Source: Andeanibacterium fulvum (GTDB taxonomy: Bacteria > Pseudomonadota > Alphaproteobacteria > Sphingomonadales > Sphingomonadaceae). Taken from it: a DNA stretch of 64,000 nucleotides. Each line of letters opens with the position of its first letter. The first letter of the stretch is position 1. The notes under the pieces were generated by a model that saw only the letters and a list, made by a program, of their open reading frames with translations, ran no database searches and was not told the origin of the DNA. Positions 35,226 to 43,967 of the stretch are shown piece by piece. Both the position numbers and the translations under genes were made by a program. The stretch spans positions 248,001 through 312,000 of the forward strand of contig NZ_JBANRM010000003.1 of the NCBI RefSeq assembly GCF_037154085.1, written 5' to 3'.

Positions 35226-35840
35226 ATGATTACCGTTTATCACGTCCCCCACACCCGTTCGCTGCGCGTGCTCTGGCTGATGGAAGAGCTGGGCGAGGAA
35301 TACCGGATCGAGAAGCTGGGTTTCCCGCTGCCGCCCGAATATCTTGAGATCAATCCGGCAGGCACCGTGCCCGCAATCGACGATGACGGCATTCGCATGG
35401 GCGAGTCCCTGGCGATCCTGCAATATATCACCGGACGCCGCCTGCCGCAGGCGATCGGGATCACTGTCGGCCCGAACCCGGAGCCGGCCGATTATGCGAC
35501 CCACCTCCAGTTCCTCCATTATGGCGAAGCGAGCCTTACCTCGGCCGTGTCCGTCATTTTCCGCACGGTGAAGCTGGCGCCGGAAGGCGAGAAGGACAAT
35601 TTCAGCGTCCGCGATCTCAAGGCCGCCTTCGGCCGCCGCCTGGCCCTGCTGAACGCCCATATGGACGACGATCGCGAGTGGATCATGGGCGACAAGTTCA
35701 CCATCGCCGACATCTCGGTCGGCTACCCGCTGATGGTCGCCCAGATGCTGGACATGGGCGACATGCTGTCCGACAAGGTTGCCGCCTATGTCGAACGGCT
35801 GAAAGCCCGCCCGGCCTATCAGCGCGCGATTGCCAAGTAA
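35226..35840 (+). CDS. Glutathione S-transferase
   Basis: 204 residues. The N-terminal thioredoxin-like domain (1-80) has the bacterial GST pattern ITVYHVPHTRSLRVLWLMEEL, the cis-proline loop NPAGTVPAI and the glutathione gamma-glutamyl site GESLAILQYI. The helical domain has MGDKFTIADISVGY (N-capping box). Cytoplasmic. Probably acts on an electrophilic or aromatic intermediate of the adjacent pathway. The start at 35226 is supported by GGAGAGG; an upstream ATG at 35208 is less well placed. It is followed by the tannase-family gene with a 101-base gap. Confidence 0.92.
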   Translation: MITVYHVPHTRSLRVLWLMEELGEEYRIEKLGFPLPPEYLEINPAGTVPAIDDDGIRMGESLAILQYITGRRLPQAIGITVGPNPEPADYATHLQFLHYGEASLTSAVSVIFRTVKLAPEGEKDNFSVRDLKAAFGRRLALLNAHMDDDREWIMGDKFTIADISVGYPLMVAQMLDMGDMLSDKVAAYVERLKARPAYQRAIAK

Positions 35841-35941
35841 GCTTCGCAATGCACCGGCAGGCCTTGCATCGCGCGGCCTGCCGGGGTTCAAGGGCGCATC
35901 GACTCGAGCCGGATTCGAAGTCTCAAGGGGGAGTTAGGCAA

Positions 35942-37552
35942 ATGGGGCACAAGCAGGCGAAGTATCGCAGGGAAACGCGCATGGCGCTGGGCATCGCGGC
36001 CAGCATCACCGCGCTGGCAGCCGCCAGTCCGGCCGCCGCCAAGGATTGCGGCGAACTGGTGGGGCTCAAGCTCGACAAGGGCACCGTCACTTCCGCTCAG
36101 CTCGTCGCGCCCGGCGCCTTCGAACAGCCGGCCGCCCCCTTCGGCCCGCCTCCGGGCGTTGCCAATGCCGCCTACAAGAACCTGCCTGCCTTCTGCCGGG
36201 TACAGGCAACGCTTACCCCGACTGCGGATTCCGACATCAAGGTGGAAGTGTGGCTGCCGGCCAGCGGCTGGAACGGCAAGTTCGTGGGCATCGGCAATGG
36301 CATCTGGGCAGGCCAGCTCAGCTATTCCCAGCTCGGCGATCCGCTCTCGCGCGGTTATGCCGTGGCCACGACCGATACCGGCCATACGGGCAGCGGCCTG
36401 ACTGCCGAATGGGCCATCGGCCATACGCAGAAGCTGATCGATTTCGGTCACCGCGCCGTGCACGGCATGACCGTGACGGCCAAGGCCGCAATCAAGGATT
36501 TCTACGGCAAGGGGCCTAGCTTCTCCTATTGGAACAGCTGCTCCACGGGCGGCCGTCAGGGCCTGATGGCAGCCTTCCGCTACCCTGAGGATTACGACGC
36601 GATCTCGGCCATGGCGCCTGCCAATCCGATGACGCAGTTGATGACCCAGTCGATGTGGGCCGGCTTCCAGTCGCAACGCACGCCCAAGTCGAAGCTGACG
36701 CCGCAGGCGCTGTCTCTCACGCACAAGGCAGCGGTTGCGCAGTGCGACAAGCTGGACGGGCTGGAAGACGGGCTGATCTCGCGCCCCGACGCCTGCACAT
36801 TCGATCCCGCCGAACTGCTGTGCACGTCCGGCGCGGGCGACAGCTGCCTCAATGCCGATCAGGTTACTGCCATGCGCGCCATCTATGAAGGCGTGAAGGA
36901 ACCGCGTTCCGGCCAGATCCTGTTCCCCGGCTGGCCGCGCGGATCGGAACTGCAGCTTGCCGCGCTGACGGGCGGCGATGCGCCCTTCCCCGTGGCACTC
37001 ACCTATATGAGCATGCTGGTCTTTGCGGACCGGCCGAACTGGGACTGGCGCAGCTTCGATTATGGCGCGGATTCCAGCCGCGCACATTTCTACGGCAAGG
37101 ATATCCTCGACGTCACGCCGGCGGATTTGCGTCCCTTCTTCGCGCGCGGCGGCAAGCTGCTGCTCAGCCATGGCTGGTCCGACGGACTGATCCCCGCCAA
37201 CAACACGGTGGAATTCTTCAGCTCTCTCTATCGCGTCCTGCCGGCCGATCAGGCGAAGGATCAGGTCCGCCTGTTCATGGCCCCCGGCATGGATCACTGC
37301 TCCGGCGGCGAAGGGCCTTCCTCCTTCGATACGCTGGGCGTGATCGACGATTGGGCAACCAGTGGGAAGGCTCCGCGCCGCATTATCGCCTCGCGCGTCG
37401 CCGCCCCGGCAATGGGCCCCGGTCCGGCCGCTCCGGCCCTGCCGCCGATGACCCGTCCGCTCTGCCCCTATCCGCTGGTGCCGACCTACAAGGGCTCCGG
37501 CGACAAGGCGGATGCAAAGAACTTCGACTGCAAGGCAGCCCCGCAGGCCTGA
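35942..37552 (+). CDS. Tannase/feruloyl-esterase family hydrolase (exported), copy 1
   Basis: 536 residues. A signal peptide ends near SPAAAKD. The nucleophile serine lies in NSCSTGGRQG (about 200), the acid Asp probably in LLSHGWSDGLIPANN (about 418) and the His in PGMDHCSGGEG (about 447). The paired cysteines CS...HC flanking the triad are typical of the tannase family (gallate, ferulate and MHET esterases). Periplasmic or secreted hydrolysis of a carboxylic ester is the likely job; the substrate cannot be told. It follows the GST gene. Its 3' end meets the convergent MFS gene at a shared terminator. Confidence 0.85.
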   Translation: MGHKQAKYRRETRMALGIAASITALAAASPAAAKDCGELVGLKLDKGTVTSAQLVAPGAFEQPAAPFGPPPGVANAAYKNLPAFCRVQATLTPTADSDIKVEVWLPASGWNGKFVGIGNGIWAGQLSYSQLGDPLSRGYAVATTDTGHTGSGLTAEWAIGHTQKLIDFGHRAVHGMTVTAKAAIKDFYGKGPSFSYWNSCSTGGRQGLMAAFRYPEDYDAISAMAPANPMTQLMTQSMWAGFQSQRTPKSKLTPQALSLTHKAAVAQCDKLDGLEDGLISRPDACTFDPAELLCTSGAGDSCLNADQVTAMRAIYEGVKEPRSGQILFPGWPRGSELQLAALTGGDAPFPVALTYMSMLVFADRPNWDWRSFDYGADSSRAHFYGKDILDVTPADLRPFFARGGKLLLSHGWSDGLIPANNTVEFFSSLYRVLPADQAKDQVRLFMAPGMDHCSGGEGPSSFDTLGVIDDWATSGKAPRRIIASRVAAPAMGPGPAAPALPPMTRPLCPYPLVPTYKGSGDKADAKNFDCKAAPQA

Positions 37553-37560
37553 GAATGAAT

Positions 37561-37596
37561 GAAAGGCGCGGCCGGGCCAGCCCCGCCGCGCCTTTC
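37561..37596. terminator. Bidirectional terminator between tannase copy 1 and MFS
   Basis: A perfect 12-bp stem GAAAGGCGCGGC/GCCGCGCCTTTC with a 12-base loop, placed between two convergent stops; it overlaps the last codon of the minus-strand MFS gene by two bases. Confidence 0.7.
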
Positions 37597-38842
37597 AGGC
37601 AAATTCGTCGGCCAGTTCCGGCTCGATCCGTTCACCTACGATGCGGGGGGCCGTTTCCCGCAGGAACAGCGCCGTGATACCGCCGAGGATCACCAGCACG
37701 ATCAGGAACCAGAGCGGCGCCTGAAGGTCGTACAGGTCCGACAGCCAGCCCGCGATAAACGGTGCGAAGACTCCGCCCAGGATTTCGCCCACCCCCATCA
37801 CCAGCCCCATGGCCGTGGCCACCTGTCGCGGCCCAACGGATTCGGTCGGCACTGTGGCCATGAACATCGGGAAGATGCCGTTGAACATCCAGCCGACGAA
37901 GAAGATGAGCCCCAGGATCGCCACCGGCCCATCGAAATAGAGTGCGCCGAGCGGCAGGATCACCCCGACAAAGCTGCTGACCACCATCACTGGTTTGCGG
38001 CCGACAAAGTCCGAGATGGCGGTGACGATGAAGCTGGCGAGGAAGGATGAGACGCCCAGCACCGCCATCAGCCCGGCAGCCGTTTTGTCGTCGATGCCGC
38101 GATATTGCACCAGCACCAGCGGCATGAAGGCCCAGGTTACGACAAGGTAGGAAACCAGCAGCACCGCCATCACCGTGCAGGCCAGAACGTTGCGATTGGT
38201 CAGCACTTCGGCCACCGGCGCCCGCTCGCCCGCCTTTCGGGGTGCTGCCTTGGGCACCGGTCGTTCCACCACGAACAGCACGATCAGCAGCGCCGAGATC
38301 AGCCCCGGCACGGCGGCGAGGAAAAACGCATCGCGCCAGCCCCAGGCGAGCGCCACAGGCACCAGAACCAGCGGTGCGACAGTGGAGCCAAGCAGGCTCG
38401 ATCCGACGTTCTGCGTCACTCCCATGGCCAGTGCGCGCCATTTGGGCGTGACCTCTGCGGCAACCATCGCATGGCTGATCGGCATGACACCGCCCTCGGA
38501 CAGGCCCATCACCAGCCGCGCGCCCAGCAACATGAGGAAGGAGGAGGCAAAGCCCGAGACGACCGAGCAGGCCGAAAACAGCAATGTGGAAAGGACGATC
38601 AGGATCTTGCGCTTGCCCGCCTTGTCGGAAAGCCAGCCGACGAAGATCGCCGCGACCGCCCAGGTGAGCGACAGGGCCGAGCCCAACATGCCGACCTGCG
38701 TGTAGCTCAGCCCCAGTTCGGGCTGCACGAAAGGCATCAGGAAATTGAGCGCATTCCGGTCAAAGAACAGGATACCGAAATTGAGGCACAGGAGAGTGAC
38801 GAGGAGGACCTGATAAGTGCCCGAAGAACGCCGCGCTTCCAT
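37595..38842 (-). CDS. MFS transporter (ACS/aromatic-acid-like)
   Basis: 415 residues with 12 TM segments. It begins LLVTLLCLNFGILFFDRNALNFLMPFVQPELGLS, followed by the MFS signature FVGWLSDKAGKRK and LVMGLSEGGVMPISHAM, a pattern seen in anion:cation symporter and aromatic-acid carriers. It is probably co-transcribed with the second tannase-family gene just upstream (38-base gap), so it may import the acid or alcohol released by that esterase (inference). AGGGGG lies 5-6 bases before the ATG at 38842. Confidence 0.85.
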   Translation of the reverse strand: MEARRSSGTYQVLLVTLLCLNFGILFFDRNALNFLMPFVQPELGLSYTQVGMLGSALSLTWAVAAIFVGWLSDKAGKRKILIVLSTLLFSACSVVSGFASSFLMLLGARLVMGLSEGGVMPISHAMVAAEVTPKWRALAMGVTQNVGSSLLGSTVAPLVLVPVALAWGWRDAFFLAAVPGLISALLIVLFVVERPVPKAAPRKAGERAPVAEVLTNRNVLACTVMAVLLVSYLVVTWAFMPLVLVQYRGIDDKTAAGLMAVLGVSSFLASFIVTAISDFVGRKPVMVVSSFVGVILPLGALYFDGPVAILGLIFFVGWMFNGIFPMFMATVPTESVGPRQVATAMGLVMGVGEILGGVFAPFIAGWLSDLYDLQAPLWFLIVLVILGGITALFLRETAPRIVGERIEPELADEFA

Positions 38843-38880
38843 CGATCCCCCTCTCCCCCGTTTCAGGCCCCGCCTCTGCC

Positions 38881-40461
38881 TCAGTCGGGCATTTTGCAGG
38901 CGAAGCTTGACGCCTTGTCCGGATCTCCGCCGGTATAGTGCGCATAGGCAGGATAAGGGCAAAGCGGCCTGCTGGCCACTGCCGGGTTCTTGCGGTGGGC
39001 AATCACTTCCTGCGGTGCCTTGCCCTGTTCCACCCAGTCCACCAGCTTGCCCAGCATATCGAACTGGTCATAGGCATTGCCGCCCTGGCAGTGGAGCATG
39101 CCGGGGACCATGTAGAACCGGCTGGCATCGGTGAAAGCCTGCCCGTTGGTGGCCTGTGCGCGCTGGTACCAGTCCCAGGTGGCAAAGGGCGAGAACCAGA
39201 AATCCGATACGCCGTGGAAGAACATGATCTTGCCGCCGCGATCGAGATAGGTGTTCAGGTTCGTCCAGTAATTCGTGTCGGTCAGGCGCTGGGCTGCATC
39301 CTGGCGGATGGCATGTATACGCGCGTCCAGGTCGATACTGGTGGCCGTGCTCGGCGGGCCGAACGGGCCCGGCCCGCCCGTGGGGAGATAGCCCATCGGG
39401 GTCGACATGATGCCCGTATCGGCGGCCATGCGCGTGTAGATCGGGAAGCCTGCCTTGTCGCTCGGACCGGCAAGGCCAAGCTCCAGCGCGCGCACTTGCC
39501 CGGCGCTGAGGCAGCCATCCTTCTTCGCGCCCGTGCATTGCAGCTTGGCGGGCTTGAAGTCGCACTTGGCGACATTTTCGATCATGCCGTCCTTCAACCC
39601 ATCCAGCGCATCGCACTGGTCGAGAATGCCGTTGAGCAAGGTGGTCCGGTCTGCCGCGGTGAGTATCTGCGTGAAGTCCGGCTTGCCGTCGGTGCCTAGC
39701 GGCGCGGCCTGGTTGAACAGCACCTGCGTATATTCCACGCCGAGATTGGAATCCCCCGTGCGCATGGCAGGCGCGCCCACGATGATGCCATCGAACAGTT
39801 CGGGATAGCGCTGCGAGGCAAGCATGCCCTCGCGCCCACCAGTGGAGCAGCCGGTCATATAGCTGTGGTCGGCAGGCTTGCCGTAATAGCTCTGCGTCAC
39901 CTGCTTGCCGAGCAGGGCCACGGTACGGACCGAGCTTTCGGCGAAATCCAGCGCCGCGCGCTGATCGGCCATGAAGCTGTCATCGAACACCACGCCCTGA
40001 TGGCCGCTATCGCTGGAAATCACGGCAAAGCCGCGCGCCAGTGCCGGGCGACCGTCCGACGCCACCGGGCCGGTGGGGGGCAGTACCGAACCGTTGAGCC
40101 CGCCCCCGCCCTGCAGCAGGAAGCGGCCGCTCCAATCGTCAGGCAGGGCCATGGCGAAGCGGATGCCGTAAGTCTTGCCGCCCGCGCCCTTGCGTTCATT
40201 CACCACGCCTTCCACCCGGCAATGGGCGGGCAGGCCGGCAACGGTCCAGCCATTGGGATCGACGAAATCCTTGCCCGATGCATCGACATGGGTCGCAGAA
40301 GTGATCCGCACGTCCGGCCCCAGAACCGTGGCAGCGAATGCCGCACAGGCGGGCGCCTTGCCCGATGCCGTAGAAGTGTTGGCGGCGGGAGCCGTATTGC
40401 CCATGGTGAAGGCAGTGCCCGCCAGCAAAAGGGCACAACCGCCCAGCTTCCAGGACTTCAT
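38881..40461 (-). CDS. Tannase/feruloyl-esterase family hydrolase (exported), copy 2
   Basis: 526 residues. A signal peptide covers about 1-27. The triad motifs are GCSTGGREG (Ser, about 200), FHGVSDFWFSPFA (Asp, about 430) and VPGMLHCQGG (His, about 470), with the family's flanking cysteines. An oxyanion-region GGGGLNGS occurs near residue 114. It is divergent in sequence from copy 1, so not a recent duplication. GGAGG lies 8 bases before the ATG at 40461. First gene of a two-gene unit with the MFS carrier. Confidence 0.87.
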   Translation of the reverse strand: MKSWKLGGCALLLAGTAFTMGNTAPAANTSTASGKAPACAAFAATVLGPDVRITSATHVDASGKDFVDPNGWTVAGLPAHCRVEGVVNERKGAGGKTYGIRFAMALPDDWSGRFLLQGGGGLNGSVLPPTGPVASDGRPALARGFAVISSDSGHQGVVFDDSFMADQRAALDFAESSVRTVALLGKQVTQSYYGKPADHSYMTGCSTGGREGMLASQRYPELFDGIIVGAPAMRTGDSNLGVEYTQVLFNQAAPLGTDGKPDFTQILTAADRTTLLNGILDQCDALDGLKDGMIENVAKCDFKPAKLQCTGAKKDGCLSAGQVRALELGLAGPSDKAGFPIYTRMAADTGIMSTPMGYLPTGGPGPFGPPSTATSIDLDARIHAIRQDAAQRLTDTNYWTNLNTYLDRGGKIMFFHGVSDFWFSPFATWDWYQRAQATNGQAFTDASRFYMVPGMLHCQGGNAYDQFDMLGKLVDWVEQGKAPQEVIAHRKNPAVASRPLCPYPAYAHYTGGDPDKASSFACKMPD

Positions 40462-40602
40462 CGTCACTTCCTCCCCCATCGTGCCCTTTTCGGGCCGGTC
40501 TCTGTCTGACCCGGTTCATTCCACGATGAAGGATGGCATGCAAGCGCGAGGCAACGTTGTCCCGCATTTTGCGGGAACTGAGCCGCGCGCGATCGCGGGG
40601 TT

Positions 40603-40639
40603 GGGAACGGAAGGGGCGGGGCAGCACCCTTCCGTTCCC
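40603..40639 (-). terminator. Strong hairpin after the autotransporter
   Basis: A perfect 13-bp stem GGGAACGGAAGGG/CCCTTCCGTTCCC with an 11-base loop, directly downstream of the minus-strand autotransporter stop. No long T-run. Confidence 0.65.
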
Positions 40640-40645
40640 ACAAGC

Positions 40646-43600
40646 TCAGAAGCCGATGCGCAGATTGCCGCGCACGGCTAGGGCCGTATTGCCGAAGCGG
40701 TCCTCGGCGCTCACTTCGCCGCCCATCGTGTAGCCGGAATCCCCGCCCACGGCCCGCAGCCGGGCATACCAGCCGCTGGTGGTCTGCTCAGGGTCCAGCG
40801 TGAAACTCTGGCCGCCTTCGAAACGGGCCGTGGTGGAACCGAGCGATCCGGCAACGATCTGGCGCCAGCCGCCTTCGGCTTCGACGCGGAACCAGTTCCA
40901 GTCGTATCGGCTGTTGCCCGAGAAATCGAGGCCCAGCGTCATCCCGCCATTGACCGCAAGTTCATCGGAGGTGCGCTCGTCGACGATCAGGTTGAAGCCC
41001 TTGCCGCCACCCGTGTCGGAATAGCCGTCTTCCTTCAGGCGGATATAGTCGAAGGTCACGGTCGGCCGGTAGAAGAACGATCCGCCGCCTTCCCACGAGG
41101 CGCCGCCGCTGAAAGTGACGAGATCGCCGTCCCACTCGCGCGAGGCAGTGCGCTGGATAGTCTTGTCGCCCGCCTTGCCTGCGAAAAGGCGGCTGCCATT
41201 GAAGCTGGCAAGGCCATAGGACCCGCGTGCCCAGGCATTGAAGCTATCCCATTGCCCGCGCCAATAGGCCGCGAGTTCATAGGTATTGGATTTGACCGTA
41301 TTGTCGGAACCGCCGCTGTCATAATCGTTGGACAGCCAGCCCAGCGAGAGGCCGATGCTGCCCAGGCCGGTCTGGATTTCGCCTGCGGCGGAGAAGCCGT
41401 ACCCGCCCAGATCGTAGGCTGCCGTATCGCGCTCGTCCTTCTTGGCGTTCCAGGCCGCCGCGCTCAGGATGATGTCGATCCCTCCGGCGGAATAGACCGG
41501 GCCATAGGGATCGGCGATCTGCTGGCCGAAGGTCCGGCTGCCCAGGCTGATCGAAGAGAACGCCCCGCCTGCATGATCGGGCAGCATCTGGCGAACCTGA
41601 TTGCGGACCTGGTCGGCATTGGTGAGGCCCAGGAATACGCTCTCAACCTCGTCATCCTGCGCAAGCGCGGCGTAGATCGCATTATAGGCCGTGCTCTGGG
41701 AGCGATTGAGGCCGAGTTCCGTCGTAGTGCGGCGGACAACATCGACGGCCAGCTTGTTCGGCCCTGCATCCGCCGCGAGCGTGCCCTTGAAAATGTAAGG
41801 CATGAGGTCGGACTTGGTCGTGATGTTGGAGGCGCCCGTCAGCGTTCCTGCCTGCAGGATCGTGTAGCGCCCTTCGGCATTCGTCGTATCGGACAGGCGC
41901 AGATAGAGCTGCGATCCGCTGGCGAAGCTGGCAGTGCCCGCGACATTATAGGCCGTCCCCTCGCCCGCTGTCTTGTCGAGCGTGGCAACCAGAATACCGG
42001 TACCCCCCACATTGAGCGAACCGATCGAGGCAGGCGTCGAGACATCCAGCACCCCGCCGTTCAGCGTCACCGCGAGATTGCCGGAATTGACCAGCGATCC
42101 CTTGAACAGGGACGTCGCGCCAAGCGTCAGCGTATCGGCGCCGCCGCCGAAATCGGCCACGCCATCGAACACCGCCGTATTGCCGAGCGTGATGCTGTCC
42201 GCCCCGCCGCCGAACAAGGCCTTACCCTGGAACACGGCATCGCCGGACAGGGCAAAGCTGTTATTGCCCTCGCCGAAATAGACATTCCCCTTCACGAGGC
42301 CGTCGGCCACGCTGAACACGTCGCTATTGCTGCCAAAGCGCACGTCGCCCAGGATTTGCGGGGCAGCGACGCCCGAGCCGACTGCGAGTTGCTTGACGAC
42401 CACCCCGGTCGTGTTCGCGGAAAGGTCGATCGCGATGTTGCGGGTGGAACTTGCCGCGGCACCGCTTGCGGAAATGATGCCGGAATTCTCGATCAGGACA
42501 AGGCTGCCCGATTTGTCGAGGATCGCGGTCGCATGACCGCCTTCGCCTCCGGCAATCGCCTTGATTGTCCCGCTATTGCTGATCGCGGGCAGATTGGCGC
42601 CGACGTCGATCTGGATCGCGACGCTCTTGGAGGCATCGTCCGTACCGCCAGTGGCAGAGACCGTCCCGGAGACCTGCAGGATCGGAACGGACGCCCCGGC
42701 ACCGAAACGCAAGCCGGTTGCGCTGGCACCCTTGGAGATGGCGGAAATGGTTCCGGAGACCGACATGCCGTTCGCAACGCTGACCGCGCCGCCCTGGCCG
42801 CCGATCACCATGCCGCTGGCGCTGACACCGCTATAGACGCCATTGCCGGCGACCGTGCCCTGGATCTGCACGCCATAGGCACTGCCAGCGCCCACCACCG
42901 GGCCGATAGCAATATCATCGCCATTCGCGCCGATGACGAAAGCCGGAGCAGCGCCATAGGAGATGACGGAGGCAGAGCCTTCCTTGGCGTCCTCGATCCC
43001 GTCGTCGTCTTCGTCATTATCGGTCGAGCTTGCATCCTTGGGCGGCACAGCCAGCACGATCCCGCCGGACACATTGCCCGCCACGACCAGCGCCGGGCCG
43101 CCCTGCAGCAGATCGTCCGCATCGAGTTTGGAAGTATCGCTCGGCGCGCTGGTCTTGCGATAGCCGGTGGATGTGATCGTGCCCTGCACCACCAGTGCGC
43201 CGGCGATGTCACCGGTGAATTCGGCGCCGACGGCATCCTTGCCAGTTGCGGAGACGGTGCCCGCCAGCCGGACATTGCCGGTAACGTCGCCTGCATGAAC
43301 ACCCACGCTGCGGTCGCCCGTGACAAGCGTCTTGCCGTCATGCGTGAACGCCCCGTTCTGCGGACCGCCCAGCCAGATGCCGGCTGAATCGTTGCCTTCC
43401 ACCGTGATCACGCCAGTGGCCGAATTGGTGATCGCGCCGGTATGCACACCATCGGTGCGGATGCCGAAGCGGTTCGAACCCTGGGCGAAGGGACCGTCGA
43501 GATCCCCGTCATTGTCGCTGTCGGTGGGAGTGTAGCTCTCGTCCACCGTGATCGCGCCGCTGTTCACGATTGCGCCATTGGTCCCGTCCGTGGCGCGAAT

Positions 43601-43867
43601 GCCCACTGCGTCGCCGGCATTGGCGATCGCCACCGTGCCCTGATTGGTCACGGCATGGCTGGAATCCATCGTCACGGCGGTGCCGCCCGCCGGCTTGACC
43701 GAGCCGGTCGACGCGATGGTCACGGCATCGGCGGAGCCATTATTCGCGGTGGAGGTGCGAACCGGCGTCGTTACCGCGGTCGAAATGGTGGTCGCCGCTG
43801 CAGGCGCGGCAAGGAATGCGGCGACCACTGCCGAAGCGGCAGTGGAAACCAGAAGGTTACGGGACAT
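40646..43867 (-). CDS. Type Va autotransporter adhesin-like protein
   Basis: 1073 residues. Signal peptide to about 25 (FLAAPAAA). The passenger (about 26-790) is a Gly/Ala/Thr/Val-rich beta-helix type with many 'GTVSATG', 'ITNSATGVITVEG' and 'NSGAI' steps, and two acidic calcium-site-like stretches (DSDNDGDLDG and TDNDEDDDGIED). A C-terminal autotransporter barrel (about 805-1073) ends in LRIGF, with the terminal Phe needed for BAM recognition. The passenger may act as an adhesin. It follows a FecI-FecR-TonB receptor set on the same strand, 100 bases after the receptor, so it is probably under the same sigma factor. GGAG lies upstream of the ATG at 43867. Confidence 0.9.
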   Translation of the reverse strand: MSRNLLVSTAASAVVAAFLAAPAAATTISTAVTTPVRTSTANNGSADAVTIASTGSVKPAGGTAVTMDSSHAVTNQGTVAIANAGDAVGIRATDGTNGAIVNSGAITVDESYTPTDSDNDGDLDGPFAQGSNRFGIRTDGVHTGAITNSATGVITVEGNDSAGIWLGGPQNGAFTHDGKTLVTGDRSVGVHAGDVTGNVRLAGTVSATGKDAVGAEFTGDIAGALVVQGTITSTGYRKTSAPSDTSKLDADDLLQGGPALVVAGNVSGGIVLAVPPKDASSTDNDEDDDGIEDAKEGSASVISYGAAPAFVIGANGDDIAIGPVVGAGSAYGVQIQGTVAGNGVYSGVSASGMVIGGQGGAVSVANGMSVSGTISAISKGASATGLRFGAGASVPILQVSGTVSATGGTDDASKSVAIQIDVGANLPAISNSGTIKAIAGGEGGHATAILDKSGSLVLIENSGIISASGAAASSTRNIAIDLSANTTGVVVKQLAVGSGVAAPQILGDVRFGSNSDVFSVADGLVKGNVYFGEGNNSFALSGDAVFQGKALFGGGADSITLGNTAVFDGVADFGGGADTLTLGATSLFKGSLVNSGNLAVTLNGGVLDVSTPASIGSLNVGGTGILVATLDKTAGEGTAYNVAGTASFASGSQLYLRLSDTTNAEGRYTILQAGTLTGASNITTKSDLMPYIFKGTLAADAGPNKLAVDVVRRTTTELGLNRSQSTAYNAIYAALAQDDEVESVFLGLTNADQVRNQVRQMLPDHAGGAFSSISLGSRTFGQQIADPYGPVYSAGGIDIILSAAAWNAKKDERDTAAYDLGGYGFSAAGEIQTGLGSIGLSLGWLSNDYDSGGSDNTVKSNTYELAAYWRGQWDSFNAWARGSYGLASFNGSRLFAGKAGDKTIQRTASREWDGDLVTFSGGASWEGGGSFFYRPTVTFDYIRLKEDGYSDTGGGKGFNLIVDERTSDELAVNGGMTLGLDFSGNSRYDWNWFRVEAEGGWRQIVAGSLGSTTARFEGGQSFTLDPEQTTSGWYARLRAVGGDSGYTMGGEVSAEDRFGNTALAVRGNLRIGF

Positions 43868-43967
43868 GGGTTGCTCCAGCTCTGTCTTCGAACTGCAGAC
43901 GGAGGCCTTGTGCAGCAACCTTGGCGGAGCAGAGAAAAATTTGCGGGAGGCGCCGAACGCATCCAGC

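Noticed and set aside
41252..43387. 711-residue open frame antisense to the autotransporter
   Set aside because: The opposite strand encodes a clear autotransporter; the antisense protein is low-complexity Arg/Ala/Gly/Asp-rich without any motif.
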